DNA from: Chaenocephalus aceratus
Taxonomy: Eukaryota; Chordata; Actinopteri; Perciformes; Channichthyidae
DNA: 64,000 nt
NCBI GenBank assembly: GCA_023974075.1
Contig: CM043793.1
Coordinates: 6,853,628 to 6,917,627 of the forward strand
Direction: 5' to 3'
Part shown: positions 32,677-44,113 of the stretch, piece by piece
Layout: the number at the start of each line of letters is the position of its first letter
Position numbering within the stretch: position 1 is the first letter of the stretch
Notes under the pieces: model-generated
Databases searched by the model: none
The model's input: the letters and a program-made list of their open reading frames with translations, nothing else
What the model was told of the DNA's origin: nothing
Position numbers and translations under genes: made by a program

Positions 32677-35521
32677 GTCCTCCAACTCATACGACCAAAT
32701 GGGTCGATTGTTTTAAGCCCTTATTACGACCAAATATGTCGTTTGTTCAAGCGCTTAATACGACCTATAATTACGTTTTAAAATTGTCGGCCTCGAGTGC
32801 TCCCGTTGAATGCAAACGTTACAGAGGGTTGTTTATTCACAAATAACCCTCTCTGTAAAATCCTAAATTGTAGGATAGTTTGGCCATTAAAACGCTTTAT
32901 GATTAGATTTCTAGCGAGAAGTATATATTGTACTTTTAGAATCCACGTCCAGTCGATATGTAGGATCTATAGTTTGATAGATATTACGAAGATGATTTGA
33001 GATTTCGTCAGGAGAACGTGTATATGCGGCAAGCTTCCATGTAAAGTTACGGGTTGAAAACAGTATTTCCGGTCTCGCCGTTTTCATAATAAAACCAATG
33101 ATCAAATGATTTAACAGTGATATCTGCACTACTCATCCACTAAAACAACATCAGTTTATCCTAGTTAATTATACGACATTAATTGGTTTAAATTGTGTAC
33201 AATGCTTTTGTGTTTTTCCCATAGGTTTTTCTCTTTCGATTCTGAGAGACACATTTCTTTTTTCAGAGGTTTTGATAGGCTAAAATCACGCCGCAATGCA
33301 CGTCGGGATATGGTGTTTATGTGATATGAAATCGGAAAACATTAAAAATAATAATAATAATACTTTATTCCGAGTGTTCTTGCTTTTCTCTTTGAAGGTC
33401 ATCACATAACGGCATTGTAATACACGGTTCGGCTGCATTAAATATTACATATCTGCCCTAGATATGTATTTATAGAGCCCTGATCAGAAGACCTTTTCCA
33501 CTGGAAACTGGAAGAGATGCCGCCAAAACTGAATACGTGACGTGAACCATAAATATATCAACAATTAAACAACATCTTCAATTTCTTTTCACACAATACG
33601 TCTCCTTGCAGTATCAACACTAATTCGGCTGACTTTTATATTTGATCCAATTAGTAGATAGTCTGTATTTACACCATAACGGTGCACAGCTTTTTAAAGA
33701 TATTACTGATTTTCTGAACTACCTTTCCAACTCCTCATGCAGTTGACTGTTACATGTCTATACAGGTTCATGGTACAATGCATAAGCTTCACATCGAGAG
33801 ACTGAAACTGTATTTTCCTTTACCGTTCTGTTTTAAACTCACAATAAAGTGAATAATCATATTATGTACGATATTATTATGTTTTATTAACTAGACCACT
33901 GGTCTAAACCGCACCTCCTAGTGGTTAAAGCACGTTATTGAATGTAGTTGTTGAATAAGTTATATTTATTTAGTTATTGATGAAAACATTTAAATATTAA
34001 GAGTAGCCTACATACAAAATAGGGGTCAATGATAGAAATATAGAATGGAAAATATCTAGAAGATACTGTAGTGATCTCTACAGTAAAACAGTTTAGTGCA
34101 GGACGTCCAAAGATATTAACAGGAGGATGTGCAAAACAGACAAACTGATAAGGCTGAATTTTACTCAGGTGTAACTAAAGTCTGATTTAAGGGTTGTTTA
34201 TATTTCACATCATTAATCAGAATCTGCAAAGTAACAAAAATAAATGTAGTAGAGTAAAAATACCAGGTTAACCTCTGAATTGTAGTGGAGTAGAACAAAG
34301 TAGTACATGCTGCTGTAACAAAAACATTTCCCAACTTGGGATCAATAAAGTATATCTTATCTTATCTTAAGATGATCGATGGCTACTGCCATATTTGCAA
34401 AATTTGCCTCTGAACCTTGACAAGTGCATGTTTCCGGCTTATCAATGAACAACAGGAGGGGTAGACATAAAACCATCTGTTAAATAAAGCTCTTCTGACC
34501 TTAGGTGTCATGTGGGTATATTATTTCACCATTTATTAATTATATGTTTTACAATTGATAACACCACTGTGTTTCGTATCCCCTAAACCTCCAGGGTGTA
34601 CACGTTTAATACTGCCAACTTCTAATTGTGGGAAATACGAAAACGTCTTATAAAGAGACGTGCCATATATTGCGAAACACACAATAGCCAGCATGTGTAG
34701 TTCTGGGGGGGGGGGGGGGGGGGGGGAGGGAAGCTGGAGCCGGGGGCTGGACCCGTCCAATTCCAGTTTTGGAAAGTCTGCCGTGGTTCCATTCCATTTC
34801 AAAGAGCTGTTTGACAGCGTAACCTTGTCGCACTGCCACTCCAACATCCAATCACAGGGCTTGATGACTAATCACGGGGTTTGTAAAGCAAGGCGGATGT
34901 TGTAGTCCCAAACGATAGCTGGGGATTCTGGGTAGTGTAGTGTGTCTTCGGAAACTGTAGTGTCTAAACTCCTAAAAAACTATTTGTTTCTCTGACTCGA
35001 AGGTTAAAAACACAAAAGCATTGTACACCATTTAAACCAATCAATATTGTGTAATTAACAAGGATAAACTGATGTTTTTTAGTGGATGAGTAATGCAGAT
35101 ATCACTGTGTAATCATTTGACAGTGAGGGGAATATATCCGGTTTTATTATGAAAACTTCGAGACCGGAAATACTGTTTTCACCCACGCTAACTTTACATG
35201 GAAGCTGCCGCATATACACGTTATCCTGGCGAGACCTCAAATCATCTTCGTAATATCTATCAAACTATAGATCCTACACTTCCACTGGACGTGGATTCTA
35301 AAAGTACAATATACACTTCTCGCTAGAAATCTAATCAAAAAGCATTTTAATGGCCAAACTGTTCTACAATTTAGGATTTTCCAGAGAGGGTTATTTGTAA
35401 ATAAACGGGAGCATGTTGTTTCTTACACGACCACTAGAGGTGCTACACTTTAAAACGTGGCTATGGGTCGTAATCTGGTGCTTAAACAATCGACCTATTT
35501 GGTCGTTTTTTGTTGGAGGAC
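32677..35521. mobile_element. Long inverted-repeat element F1 (2.85 kb)
   Basis: Outer ends GTCCTCCAAC on both sides, followed by ACGACCAAAT and GGTCGATTG. The arms (about 32677-33330 and 34900-35521) are reverse complements over some 600 bp, with local indels. The core (33330-34900) matches the core of F2 at 52697-55639. No transposase domain or target duplication was found. A 20-base G run lies at 34708-34727. Confidence 0.75.
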
Positions 35522-36959
35522 AGGCTGCTCTTTTAATGAGCGCCACGGTCTCTGAACAGATAAGACACACTGGCTCTGTGCTCCCAGTGGGCAGGATGAA
35601 CATGAATGAGTCCACTCAGGGTTAAAAGCTCTGTTCTCACCGTCCACTTTCCTCTTCTTGGAGAGCGCCATGTGTAATTATGTGTCTCTCCCTGTCTGCC
35701 GCTAACACGCCTGTTCACTCTCCTCTCCGGTTCTCTCTGCCGCGCTCTCATCTCTTCTTCTGTGTTTCTCTCGATGTATCGCTCACTCGTCTCTTTCGCC
35801 CCCTGTCGGCCCGTCAAAATTGAAATCCCCTATTAATGTATTGATTATAGGTTATGAGGACAAAATGGCCTGGCTGTCAGAGCAGAAATACCCGTATGTG
35901 CGCTCATAGCATGCGCCCCTTAAGTCCCGCTCCCCGAGCTCCCGCTCTCGGCTCACTAGAATTAATGGAGAGAGAAAATAAATCTAGATTCGGCTTTCAG
36001 TGCATTTTACAACTTCAAGGACCTAATGTAAGGGCTATAAAAATGTTCATACTGGGTAGTTTATTTAGTTAAAAAAAAAGTATCCACCGATTTACAGACC
36101 ACTCTTTCCCAATGTTAGTCAATGGGGAAAAGTCTTTCTGGGCCGGGTGACGTCACGGACTGATATGGAAGTTGTAGTACTGCCGTTTGGTCACAACACA
36201 TTTTTTCCAGTCCAGCGCACCTCCTGGGGGCTTGGTGTGACTACCCGATTTGCATGTCCGACCAATTTGCACTGCGCAAGCGTGAGTTGATCTGCCATAT
36301 TGGACAGCTACGTACGGCAATCCAAGTAGGACATTTGACAAAGTGGCATTTCGCAAAGAAGAAAAAAAAACAACCACATTAATCTGAATGAGAGAGATGA
36401 GTTATTGTTTTTACAACGTAATTTTCCAAATATTTGAAAATAAATCCTTTTAGTGGGTTAAGAACACTCAGACTTAGAATAAGTGAAAAATGGATTTAAC
36501 TTCTGTTTGACAGCCTTCACAATGGAACAATAAGAAACTGTAAATGTATGCCATCATTTATGGCATTCATAATTAATATCTAATTCTTAACTGTGAATTG
36601 TTTTCATTTATTTAACATTAGAAATGTATTAGTCTGGCCAAACTTTTTCTGTTGATATTCCTGGAAAAGGGAAATTACTTTTGATTAAAAAAAGTTGATT
36701 CAAGACAAAACTCTGTTATTATATCAGTACAAATGTCCTGTTTGGATTGGATTGGATTGGCAGACATGCAAATCGGGCAATCGTCACAATGGGCAAAGAT
36801 TTCTGCGCCCCAAGCAGAAAACACGTGACTTATCAGTAACTCTAGACATCGCAAAACAATTTGTATCGATATTTTATCGTAGATTATACATTTAACTGAC
36901 ACCACAACCATATCAAATTTACCTTGTTCATTAAAAAAAATATGAATAAAAGAAAAAGA
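35522..36959. other. No gene seen
   Basis: Only short chance frames. A GGATT microsatellite lies near 36747. GACGTCACGG and CATTTGCAT-like words near 36150-36260 resemble dispersed repeat sequence but have no defined ends. Confidence 0.45.
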
Positions 36960-37304
36960 AAAACAACATTCTGGGAGACTTTAATATCAACTGGAATGAC
37001 AAACAAAATAGAAAGAGCTTAAAACGGATCATGGATAATCACAACTTAATATAACTAATGGATCAACCGACTAGAATAACCAAAACCTCCAAGACTATTA
37101 TAGACTTATTATTTACAAACAAAGCTGCAACTTACTGACTGGTCTTTCTGAGCATAATCTTGTTATTTTTGCCAGGAAACTCACAAAAAAAAGGTTCATG
37201 GCCACACCTAAAACCCCTGCCTTTGGTTCTCACTTCATCCCCAAAAACCTGCAACAACGTTTTATGGAGGCAGTGAAAATGATTGATTGGGGAGACACTC
37301 TCTC
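36960..37304 (+). pseudogene. LINE endonuclease fragment (distinct L2-like family)
   Basis: Reads GDFNINWNDKQNRKSLKRIM, then QPTRITKTSKTIIDLLFTNK, SEHNLVIFARKLTKK and FIPKNLQQRFMEAV. GDFN is the endonuclease motif. It differs from the L2-like families at 7387 and 10853. It stops at GDTLS, where hAT copy B is inserted, and the expected SSED follows directly on the other side at 38549. Stops near 37050 and 37137 show it is dead. Confidence 0.8.
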
Positions 37305-38548
37305 CAAGCCCGCCTTAACCTGCCATCAGGCCCTGAGGCTGATAGGTGTTGTAGGCCCCCTATTTAAACAACAAATCAAAGTCATTTATAGCCTCGGCAG
37401 GCTCTGTGATCGCACTTCTCCACTCTGCTCTACGCGCGCCTGGTCCTCTCCTCCAGATGAGTGAGTATCGGGCCTCCCTCATGTATTTGTCCGGTTGCCG
37501 TGGGCTCCCCTCCACGTAGCAAGTCCTCGTCGTCCTCTCCATCTCCTCCAACATCCCTCCTGTTTGCTACTCCATCGCTATCAGAACCAGACGGCCTACT
37601 TGGCTCCGAGGCCCCTCGGTACAGAACTCATCTCTCCTTCCTCCTCATCCTGGCCTACAGGTTTAAAATAAAACCTGTATACACAAGTTTTGGCATGTTT
37701 TGTAATAGCTGCTTGTCTCGAAACTCCTTTTCCCTCAACAATTTCCTTTTCCGAGCGCCACTCTCAAACTTTTTCTTCTCCGACATTTTCTCCTAAACAA
37801 CCTTCATCTGTCACTCAATCAGTCGCAATTTGAATAAGTCACATGTGAAACATATTCTCATTCTGATTGGCTGTTAAGTGGTGCCCACTGACTGTTACAT
37901 CATTTTTGAGAAAAATCTCTGGAATCCATCGATCTGATTGATTGGCGGAGCAAATGATCAAAATACTACGGAGGGAAGATATTTTCGTTTGGATTACTGG
38001 TCTGGGGGAAGCTCACGAATGTGTGTGTATACGTGTGTGTGTTTGTGTATGTTTGCGTTTGTGTGTATTGTGTTTGTTTCCCGGGGAAAACACTCACGAG
38101 AAACACCGACTGTTGTTATGCTTGCTGTGACGTCAAGTTACTCCGTTCTCCGCTTGTAATTATGCCGTCACAAGCTTCAAAGTTGTATTTATCATCTGAA
38201 TATTCTGAAAGCCAAGACTTTGTTTATTTGAAACCAGATGAAAACAAACTGTAACGGACCCTGCCGTGTTATCTATGATTACTATACGCCTTACATTCAT
38301 AATTTCAGCGGAGGGAGGGGAACAGCAGAGTGCGAGTGAGAGCTGTCTTCTTCCCTTTATAACCTTCAAAAATGTATTTATCGTGTGATTTTGGAAATAA
38401 AAGTGTCATATTCTGAAAGCCAAGACTTTGTTTATTTAAAAAAAAATTTAAAACATCCTTTTTTTTTTAATTGGCTCATGATAGACCCCTGATCTCCGTA
38501 GGCCCCTGGGCTTCAGCCCAGGTCAGCCCGTGCATTAAGGCGGCCCTC
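37305..38548 (-). mobile_element. Internally deleted hAT element, copy B
   Basis: Reverse orientation of copy A (5403-6640), with the same termini (CAAGCCCGCCTTAACC at left, complement of CAGGGCCGCC at right) and the same internal join. Its remnant exon (37750-37785, minus) starts MSEKKKFESGARKRK. The host LINE is split between GDTLS and SSED. The 8-bp duplication is probably YCTCTCC-like but the CT-rich site is ambiguous. Confidence 0.83.
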
Positions 38549-38810
38549 TCCTCTGAAGACTAAATGTGTACACAGGTCTCAGATGGACTTGGTACAACAA
38601 TATTCAGTAATAAGTCTGGCAACAATAGCTGGTTTAAATGATTTATTCGAGCTCGCAATGTTTTGAACAGACATCCCCAGTCAACTCGTTCGCTGTTCGC
38701 GTCCAGATATCGCCATCGTAACCACAACCTCACACACTGGTACTGAATGTGCATCAAAGCCTTCCTACCGAGCCAAATATACCAAAAGATGTATGTAAAC
38801 GACAGAAGAA
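38549..38810 (+). pseudogene. LINE fragment, continuation after hAT copy B
   Basis: Starts in frame with SSED after the hAT. Short coding pieces follow, including FIRARNVLNRHPQSTRSLFA. Continuity with 36960-37304 supports one LINE. The right border is not defined. Confidence 0.5.
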
Positions 38811-39069
38811 GTGATCGAAATGTGTATTTCAGTCGAAGGCCACGCCCCCCACCTCTGTAAACCAGTTGATCGGAAAACCAGTTAATCCGGAACACCGGCC
38901 CTCACAAGGAAAGACTGACCGAACCAGGCGGGCTCCTGCTCCCGCTGCGAAGGGGTACCGGATGGGGAGCGCCGTCCTCCAGGAGGGGACTGGCGGCGGG
39001 AGGAAGCGTCCCGGCGGAGAGAGGTGATTTCTCAGGCCAGGACGCGAGGGTGAATCCCGCCTCCGCCTG

Positions 39070-39154
39070 GTTATCTTTTTTATTTTGAAAAGAAGACTTT
39101 GATACCAACGGGTCGTTGGTATCAAAGTCTTCTTTTCAAAATAAAAAAGATAAC
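39070..39154. repeat. Perfect 40-bp inverted repeat with 5-base loop
   Basis: 39070-39109 and 39115-39154 are exact reverse complements, separated by GGGTC. One arm starts GTTATCTTTTTTATTTTG and ends TTTGATACCAAC. It would form a very stable hairpin or cruciform. It abuts the putative minus-strand LTR at 39156. Confidence 0.97.
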
Positions 39155-39155
39155 T

Positions 39156-39352
39156 TGTGTAACGTCCGAGGTGTTAAGGCTTCAAAGATACTTCTGTGTA
39201 ACAAAAACTCAGGAACTTAGTACTTTTTGGAGCGTCCCAGATAGCGTCTCCGTTTAATCTTGTCGAGTCACACCAGACCCTCCTTCAACACTCCAGGACA
39301 GACTGTGCATGCTCACAACACATGACCTCTCAACCCAATGCTTACATGCATC
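39156..39352 (-). repeat. Putative short LTR of the minus-strand gypsy element
   Basis: On the minus strand a G-run polypurine tract (AAGGGGGGA near 39352) is followed by TGCATGTAAGC, and the segment ends TTACACA near 39156. This is where a 3' LTR should be, downstream of the pol frames. Short for a gypsy LTR and without a partner copy, so tentative. Confidence 0.4.
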
Positions 39353-39699
39353 CCCCCTTACTGAAAGAAATGTCACCATTTCCACACACATGGTGAGAAC
39401 ACAACAAAACATAAAAAAACAAAAACAATACAACCACGAAAAACCCCAAAAACGTAACAAAACTACACAATACCCTGCAGAACAATACATGTACGCATGA
39501 CGTACATTTGAAGAAAAAAATAGATAAATCTTTGGTTAAAATCAATACACATCCACAGCCCAAATAAAACATCAAACTTGGTATGACATAACCTATTCCC
39601 CTGTCCTGCACACTTGAAACATGAAAAAAAAAAAACACAATTATGCAGCATAGAATACACAGGAGAAAAGAAGCACACAAGCATGTAAACACCAGTCAT

Positions 39700-40071
39700 T
39701 CAGCCCATATCAAAGTCCATAAAGCGGACAGGAGGCCGCGCTAACCTCCCAGCCCGGGACACCGTCGGTGCGGCTTGTTCGAGCTCAGGGGAATCACCAG
39801 CCCCAGAACCCGGCCCAAGATCACTGTCACTTTCCCCATCGGAAAACCTCAAGCGTCCAGAGCTCTGTGGGGAGACTGCATCTTGCAACGGAAGAGGCTG
39901 AGAAAGGTTTAAGAGAGACCTTGATGGTCCCTCCAAGGGAAAGGCTACCGGCAGGTTGTATTGCCGTAGCCTGTCATAATGGACAGTTTGGAGAGAGGCT
40001 TCATCCCCAAACGGGCTACTTAGTTGGTACGTGACCCCCACTTCATCACCCCTATCCATTCGCTTCTGCAC
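39700..40071 (-). pseudogene. Gypsy pol C-terminus (minus strand)
   Basis: Reads QKRMDRGDEVGVTYQLSSPF, then LQTVHYDRLRQYNLP, an SH3-like GPY/F-type tail of a gypsy integrase, then an acidic Ser-rich end with RPPVRFMDF. A frame break separates it from the integrase core at 40290-40772. Confidence 0.7.
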
Positions 40072-40289
40072 CAGATAAGGCCCCTTCCAGTGGGGAGCCA
40101 GCTTACGGCGGCTCTCAGTGGGATCATTTAAACACCAAATCCCGACTTAATATGGGACGTGCCTCACTCTGGCGTCATAGTACGACTTCTGTTTGCTGCT
40201 TGCACCCTTGTCTGATCAAACGCAGCGTCCAAGCGTCTGAGAAGGGAACCAGCAAAGTCTTCCCGGGGACCCTGCACCAGATCATCCCG

Positions 40290-40960
40290 CTATGAACCCA
40301 GTAAAACAGGAGTCCTGGCCTCCCTGCCATGCGTGAGAAAATACGGCTTGAAGCCTGTGCTGGAATGTGCACTGGTATGGTACGCAAACGCGACCTGTGA
40401 CAGAAAAGAGTCCCACTCCCCCTCACATGATAGAAGAGATTTCGCCAACTGATCGATAAATGTCCTATTAAACCTCTCTACCATGCCATCAGACTTCGGA
40501 TTGTAAGGCGTGGTGTGCGTCTTCTTCACACCTAACATGCCGCACAAATGCCTCACAACATCTGATTCGAACTCTCTGCCCATATCAGTGTGCAGAGTTT
40601 CCATTACCCCATGCTCCAAGATGTAGTTCTGGAAGAGACACTCCACGACCGTGGGGGATTTTTGATCGGGGATGGCATACAGATTTACACATTTTGTGAA
40701 ATAGTCCTCAACAACCAACACATATCGGTTGCCTTTTGATGTGACCGGCAATTCCAGTATGTCAGCCGCCACACGCTGGAAAGGTCTAACTTTAAATGTG
40801 AAGTTCTCATGGAGGCATGGTGTTTAGGCACCGGGGACTTCCTTCTTTGACAGGCATAACATTGGTCACACCATGATCGAATGTCACTGTGCATGGAGGG
40901 CCAATAGCACACACAATGATGAAAAATGGGAATGGATGTGGCGACGTAAAACTGACACAA
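40290..40960 (-). pseudogene. Gypsy integrase: zinc-binding region and catalytic core (minus strand)
   Basis: The N-terminal part (40960-40800) shows SWCDQCYACQRRKSP, the CC half of the H2C2 zinc-binding region. The core reads VVEDYFTKCVNLYAIP (first Asp), HTDMGREFES (second Asp) and SDGMVERFNRTF (Glu), again with 35 residues between Asp and Glu. It lacks the chromodomain of the element at 228-1727 and is a different gypsy lineage. A frameshift lies near 40770 between zinc-binding region and core, and another before 40071. Confidence 0.87.
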
Positions 40961-41130
40961 AACAACAACAAACTTTTGCCGAGCCAGTTGGAGAGTTTCA
41001 TCACCAGCACGGGGTAAAAACCACCAATGAGCGCTCAGCTCGAGATACCAGCGAGTCGTTTCCCATCAAGCATTTCGCTTCCACGTCTCATGTAGGCGAG
41101 CCTCCAGAGCAAGTCGGACAAAATGACTAA
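40961..41130 (-). pseudogene. Gypsy pol remnant upstream of integrase
   Basis: A short open stretch on the minus strand with KLSNWLGKSLLLFC continues the retroelement for about 150 bases, then is lost. RNase H and RT are not present, so the element is truncated here. Confidence 0.4.
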
Positions 41131-41361
41131 CCATCATGCAACGCACTAGCAAGACATTGATCGAAATTGCGCAGGTCTCGCTTGTCTCAAACAAGCCTAC
41201 TCTCTCGCAACTGCCGACCCGTATTGCGCATGCGCAGATCTAAGAACCAGTAGAAATGATACAAAAGTAAAAGTCTGCTGCTTATTGTTCTACTAGGCCA
41301 AAATAGAGTCAAAGAGTATAGTGAGAGTGTGTTAATGAATGTGTTCGGCAGTTTGGAGTAA

Positions 41362-41363
<2 letters not shown>

Positions 41364-41445
<82 letters not shown>
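41364..41445. repeat. (TG)n microsatellite
   Basis: About 41 uninterrupted TG dinucleotides. Confidence 0.97.
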
Positions 41446-41446
<1 letters not shown>

Positions 41447-41451
41447 ATGTA

Positions 41452-41695
41452 TAGGCCTCACACGATAATTAATTTTGTTGGATACATTTTCGTGGAAATT
41501 ATTGCGATAAACGATAATATTGTCGGCACCGTTGTATGACCATTTTAGACCACTGACATAATGATAATATATAATAATAATTCAAGTACATCCTTTCGAA
41601 CTGCTAGTCACATCCTCATGTAAATGGCAATTTATCGAGTTCATTTTTATTTATCGTACGATAAGTCCATTAATTGCTTATCGCGACAGGCACAC
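41452..41695. mobile_element. hAT-type MITE, eroded ends
   Basis: Left TAGGCCTCACACGATAATT and right CTTATCGCGACAGGC resemble the TAGGCCTGTCACGATAA termini of a common fish hAT MITE, with ATCG/ATAA-rich subterminal sequence. About 245 bp. The target duplication is not clear. Confidence 0.6.
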
Positions 41696-42475
41696 AATTA
41701 AACAGTGGAAACAAACATGTGTTTGACTTTCATTAGTGAATGAAACTGTGTGTCCTTTATAGTCTGTGTCCAATATTGTGTATTTGTGTATTTGTATATA
41801 TTGTATATATATCCTATATATATGCTAAGGTCCCGCTGCTGACACGATAGCAGTCATTTTGTGCGCATATGTGTAATTAAACCCATGATATCAAAATCTC
41901 ACTCCAGCCAGGTACCCAAAGTTGGCAACCCTGATGAATCGCTAGCAGCTTATATATCAATGATGCTGGGCAACTAACAAGCAGGATTTGGATTGATTAT
42001 GTGTTTTTATTGTTATTTTGGTTTTTATCTGCTGAACCTGACATCAGACATCCTTAGTCGGCTTTTTCTGTATGATATGACTTAGTAGAAATGAGGTGGC
42101 GTTTGTGATAAATATTTCATTTAATATTTCATTGAATTTTGGGATATACTAACATTTCATTATGTGACATGTTGACTGTACTTAGTTTTTTGTGTTACTG
42201 TTCCGTGTTAATCTGTACTGTACAACTAGCCTAGCGATACTTTTTAATGCTTGATGGCATGCTAGGATAGATTACTTTGTATTGTAATATACACACTAGT
42301 TTAATGATTGTTCTTCAAAGGTATTATTCAGTCTTAAAAAAATAATAGCCTACTGAATAGGCTACTCTACAGCAGTGAATGAAGGATGAGCCTAAAACAT
42401 GGTCATGCATCCAAAATGTTTATTTTTAACAAAATAAACACTTAATTAGCACTTCTTTTTTTTCAGCCTCATATG
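41696..42475. other. No gene seen
   Basis: AT-rich stretch between the MITE and the last THAP-locus exon. No feature recognised. Confidence 0.5.
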
Positions 42476-43247
42476 TCAGCCATGGCTGTTCCTGCTGCTG
42501 CTGGCGGAGGCTGCTGCTGCTGAAGGAGGTTGCTGCTGCTGGAGGGTGCTGCTGCTGGAGGAGGGTACTGCTGCTGAAGGAGGTTGCTGCTGCTGGAGGG
42601 TGCTGCTGCTGGAGGAGGGTACTGCTGCTGAAGGAGGTTGCTGCTGCTGGAGGGTGCTGCTGCTGCTGCTGCTGCTGCTGGAGGGTGCTGCTGCTGGAGG
42701 AGGGTACTGCTGCTGAAGGAGGTTGCTGCTGCTGGAGGGTGCTGCTGCTGGAGGAGGGTGCTGCTGCTGAAGGAGGCTGGTGCTGGCAACGGCTGCAGGT
42801 GATGACTGCTGAAAGAAGAGGAGGCTGGAGGCTGCTGACGGTGGACCGGGAATGGAGATGCCAAGTACATCGATGGCAACGAGTAAGGTGTTTGGCAGTG
42901 GCCTAGATGTTATGACCTTCGGTGCAGAGGTCTGTTGGGTCTTCTTTGCCTTCTTACTCTGACTCTTGCTGCCAAGATACCCTTTATGTTTATCCTTCCT
43001 CTCAGCCCTGATGCACTTGGATGCAATCCTTAACCTCAGCCTGATGTATGTTGAGAGGATTTTTTTCTTCAGGTCATGGCATGAGGGAAGGTTGCTGTCC
43101 AGCAACATGGCTTCTTGTTCCAGCTGTGACACTGCATTTGAGGACTCCATGAGGGAATCGCTCATCCTCACACGGAACAGCTGCTCCACGTTCTGCACAA
43201 GGGTGAAAACCTCATCAGATGGACGGTAATCTGGCTCTAATTTGGTC
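42476..43247 (-). pseudogene. THAP-locus exon 3: helical region and Gln/Ser/Pro repeat tail
   Basis: Acceptor TTCAACACAG precedes TKLEPDYRPSDEVFTLVQNV. The first 100 or so codons (QLEQEAMLLDSNLPSCHDLK, ILSTYIRLRLRIASKCIRAE, SQSKKAKK) look like a genuine helical, then basic region. The last 110 or so codons are 18-residue units with LQQQQPPSAAVPSSSSS wording, encoded by a 54-bp repeat. The function of this part is not recognised. Ends at a TGA/TAA near 42476. Whether the locus is a host gene or a captured transposon gene is open. Confidence 0.6.
42494..42780. repeat. 54-bp coding minisatellite (CTG-rich)
   Basis: Units with GCTGCTGCTGGAGGGT and GGAGGAGGGTACTGCTGCTG, about five copies, one expanded by extra CTG triplets. 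All length changes are multiples of three. Confidence 0.85.
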
Positions 43248-43275
43248 TGTGTTGAAGATTTTTTTAAACTTTAGA

Positions 43276-43643
43276 TTAATCAAATTGTGTTGTTTTTTTT
43301 AATGCCGAATTAATCCTTTTCCGGTTGACCAGAGCCCTCTCTGCTCTCTTTCTTAGTAATCTCTCCCTTCTCAGTTGCCTCATTAGTTCTTCCACGTAAG
43401 CCCGGTCACAACTGGCCCTTGGCAGTCTGGTCCCTGGAGCACCTGACCCTGGCAAACTGGCCTCTTCATAGCTGACCCCTGACTGACTGGCTCCTGGCAC
43501 ACTGATCTCTGGTAAAGTGGCCTCTTGATTGTCGGCCCCTGACATACTGGCCCCTGGCAGTCTGCTGACATCTGTCTCACTCTCTCTGTCTGTTATGTCC
43601 CTTTCATTCCCTTGGAACTCCACCTCAATATCTCCCTGAATCT
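43276..43643 (-). pseudogene. THAP-locus exon 2: Ser/Gly linker and basic coiled coil
   Basis: Acceptor TTGTTACAG at 43644 precedes EIQGDIEVEFQGNERDITD. A degenerate repeat of LPGASMSGADNQEATLPEI type follows, then AYVEELMRQLRRERLLRKRA, a heptad-like basic coiled coil as often follows a THAP finger. The 3' splice boundary is unclear; the frame stops at 43276-43278. Confidence 0.6.
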
Positions 43644-43920
43644 CTGTAACAATAACAAGGCATATGTGTATGCTGCCTTTACATGTGCACCTATTGTCAT
43701 TTAAGGGTACACTACACTCCTATAGTGACATTCATCTAAGTTCGTCTATTGGCAATGTTACAGTATGAAGAAATCTGTAGATGATCTACATGTGGTATAT
43801 GAGTCTTCAGAGAATCCATGAACCCTGGTAGTTTTGAAGCTGTATAATCTGAAGGTTGCATTAGGAGTGTAGTCTATCCTTCAATTATATAACATGGGAA
43901 ACATTGTTAGCTTCACATAC

Positions 43921-44113
43921 CAATGTTTGATGTGCCATAATAGGTGTGGTCATCATTCCTGACATTAACAGCTGGAGGCATACTCCTTGACTGTTGTTGT
44001 CTGTTGACCATTGCCATCCATCTCTTCCTTCGCTCTACGTCCTTAGGGAAGCCATACATCCGGAACCCCTTCTCGGATCGATTAGAGCATCCAAATGCTG
44101 CACATCCAACCAT
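43921..44113 (-). pseudogene. THAP-locus exon 1: N-terminal half of a THAP finger
   Basis: Reads MVGCAAFGCSNRSEKGFRMY then GFPKDVERRKRWMAMVNRQ: the first two Cys, the FPKD and the invariant Trp of a C2CH THAP zinc finger, which binds DNA. The second Cys/His pair and the AVPTIF end are missing: after residue 40 the sequence turns to QQQSRSMPPAVN and ends at a donor (TTG|GTATGT). As read, the finger cannot fold. Confidence 0.72.

Noticed and set aside
37297..38556. Exact 8-bp duplication around hAT copy B
   Set aside because: The site is CT-rich and overlaps the element end (CTCTCTCC against CCCTCTCC). I rely on the split LINE frame instead.
42469..42879. Alternative minus frame over the CTG-rich repeat
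   Set aside because: It does not connect to the well-formed exon 3 sequence upstream, whereas the frame from 43247 does.
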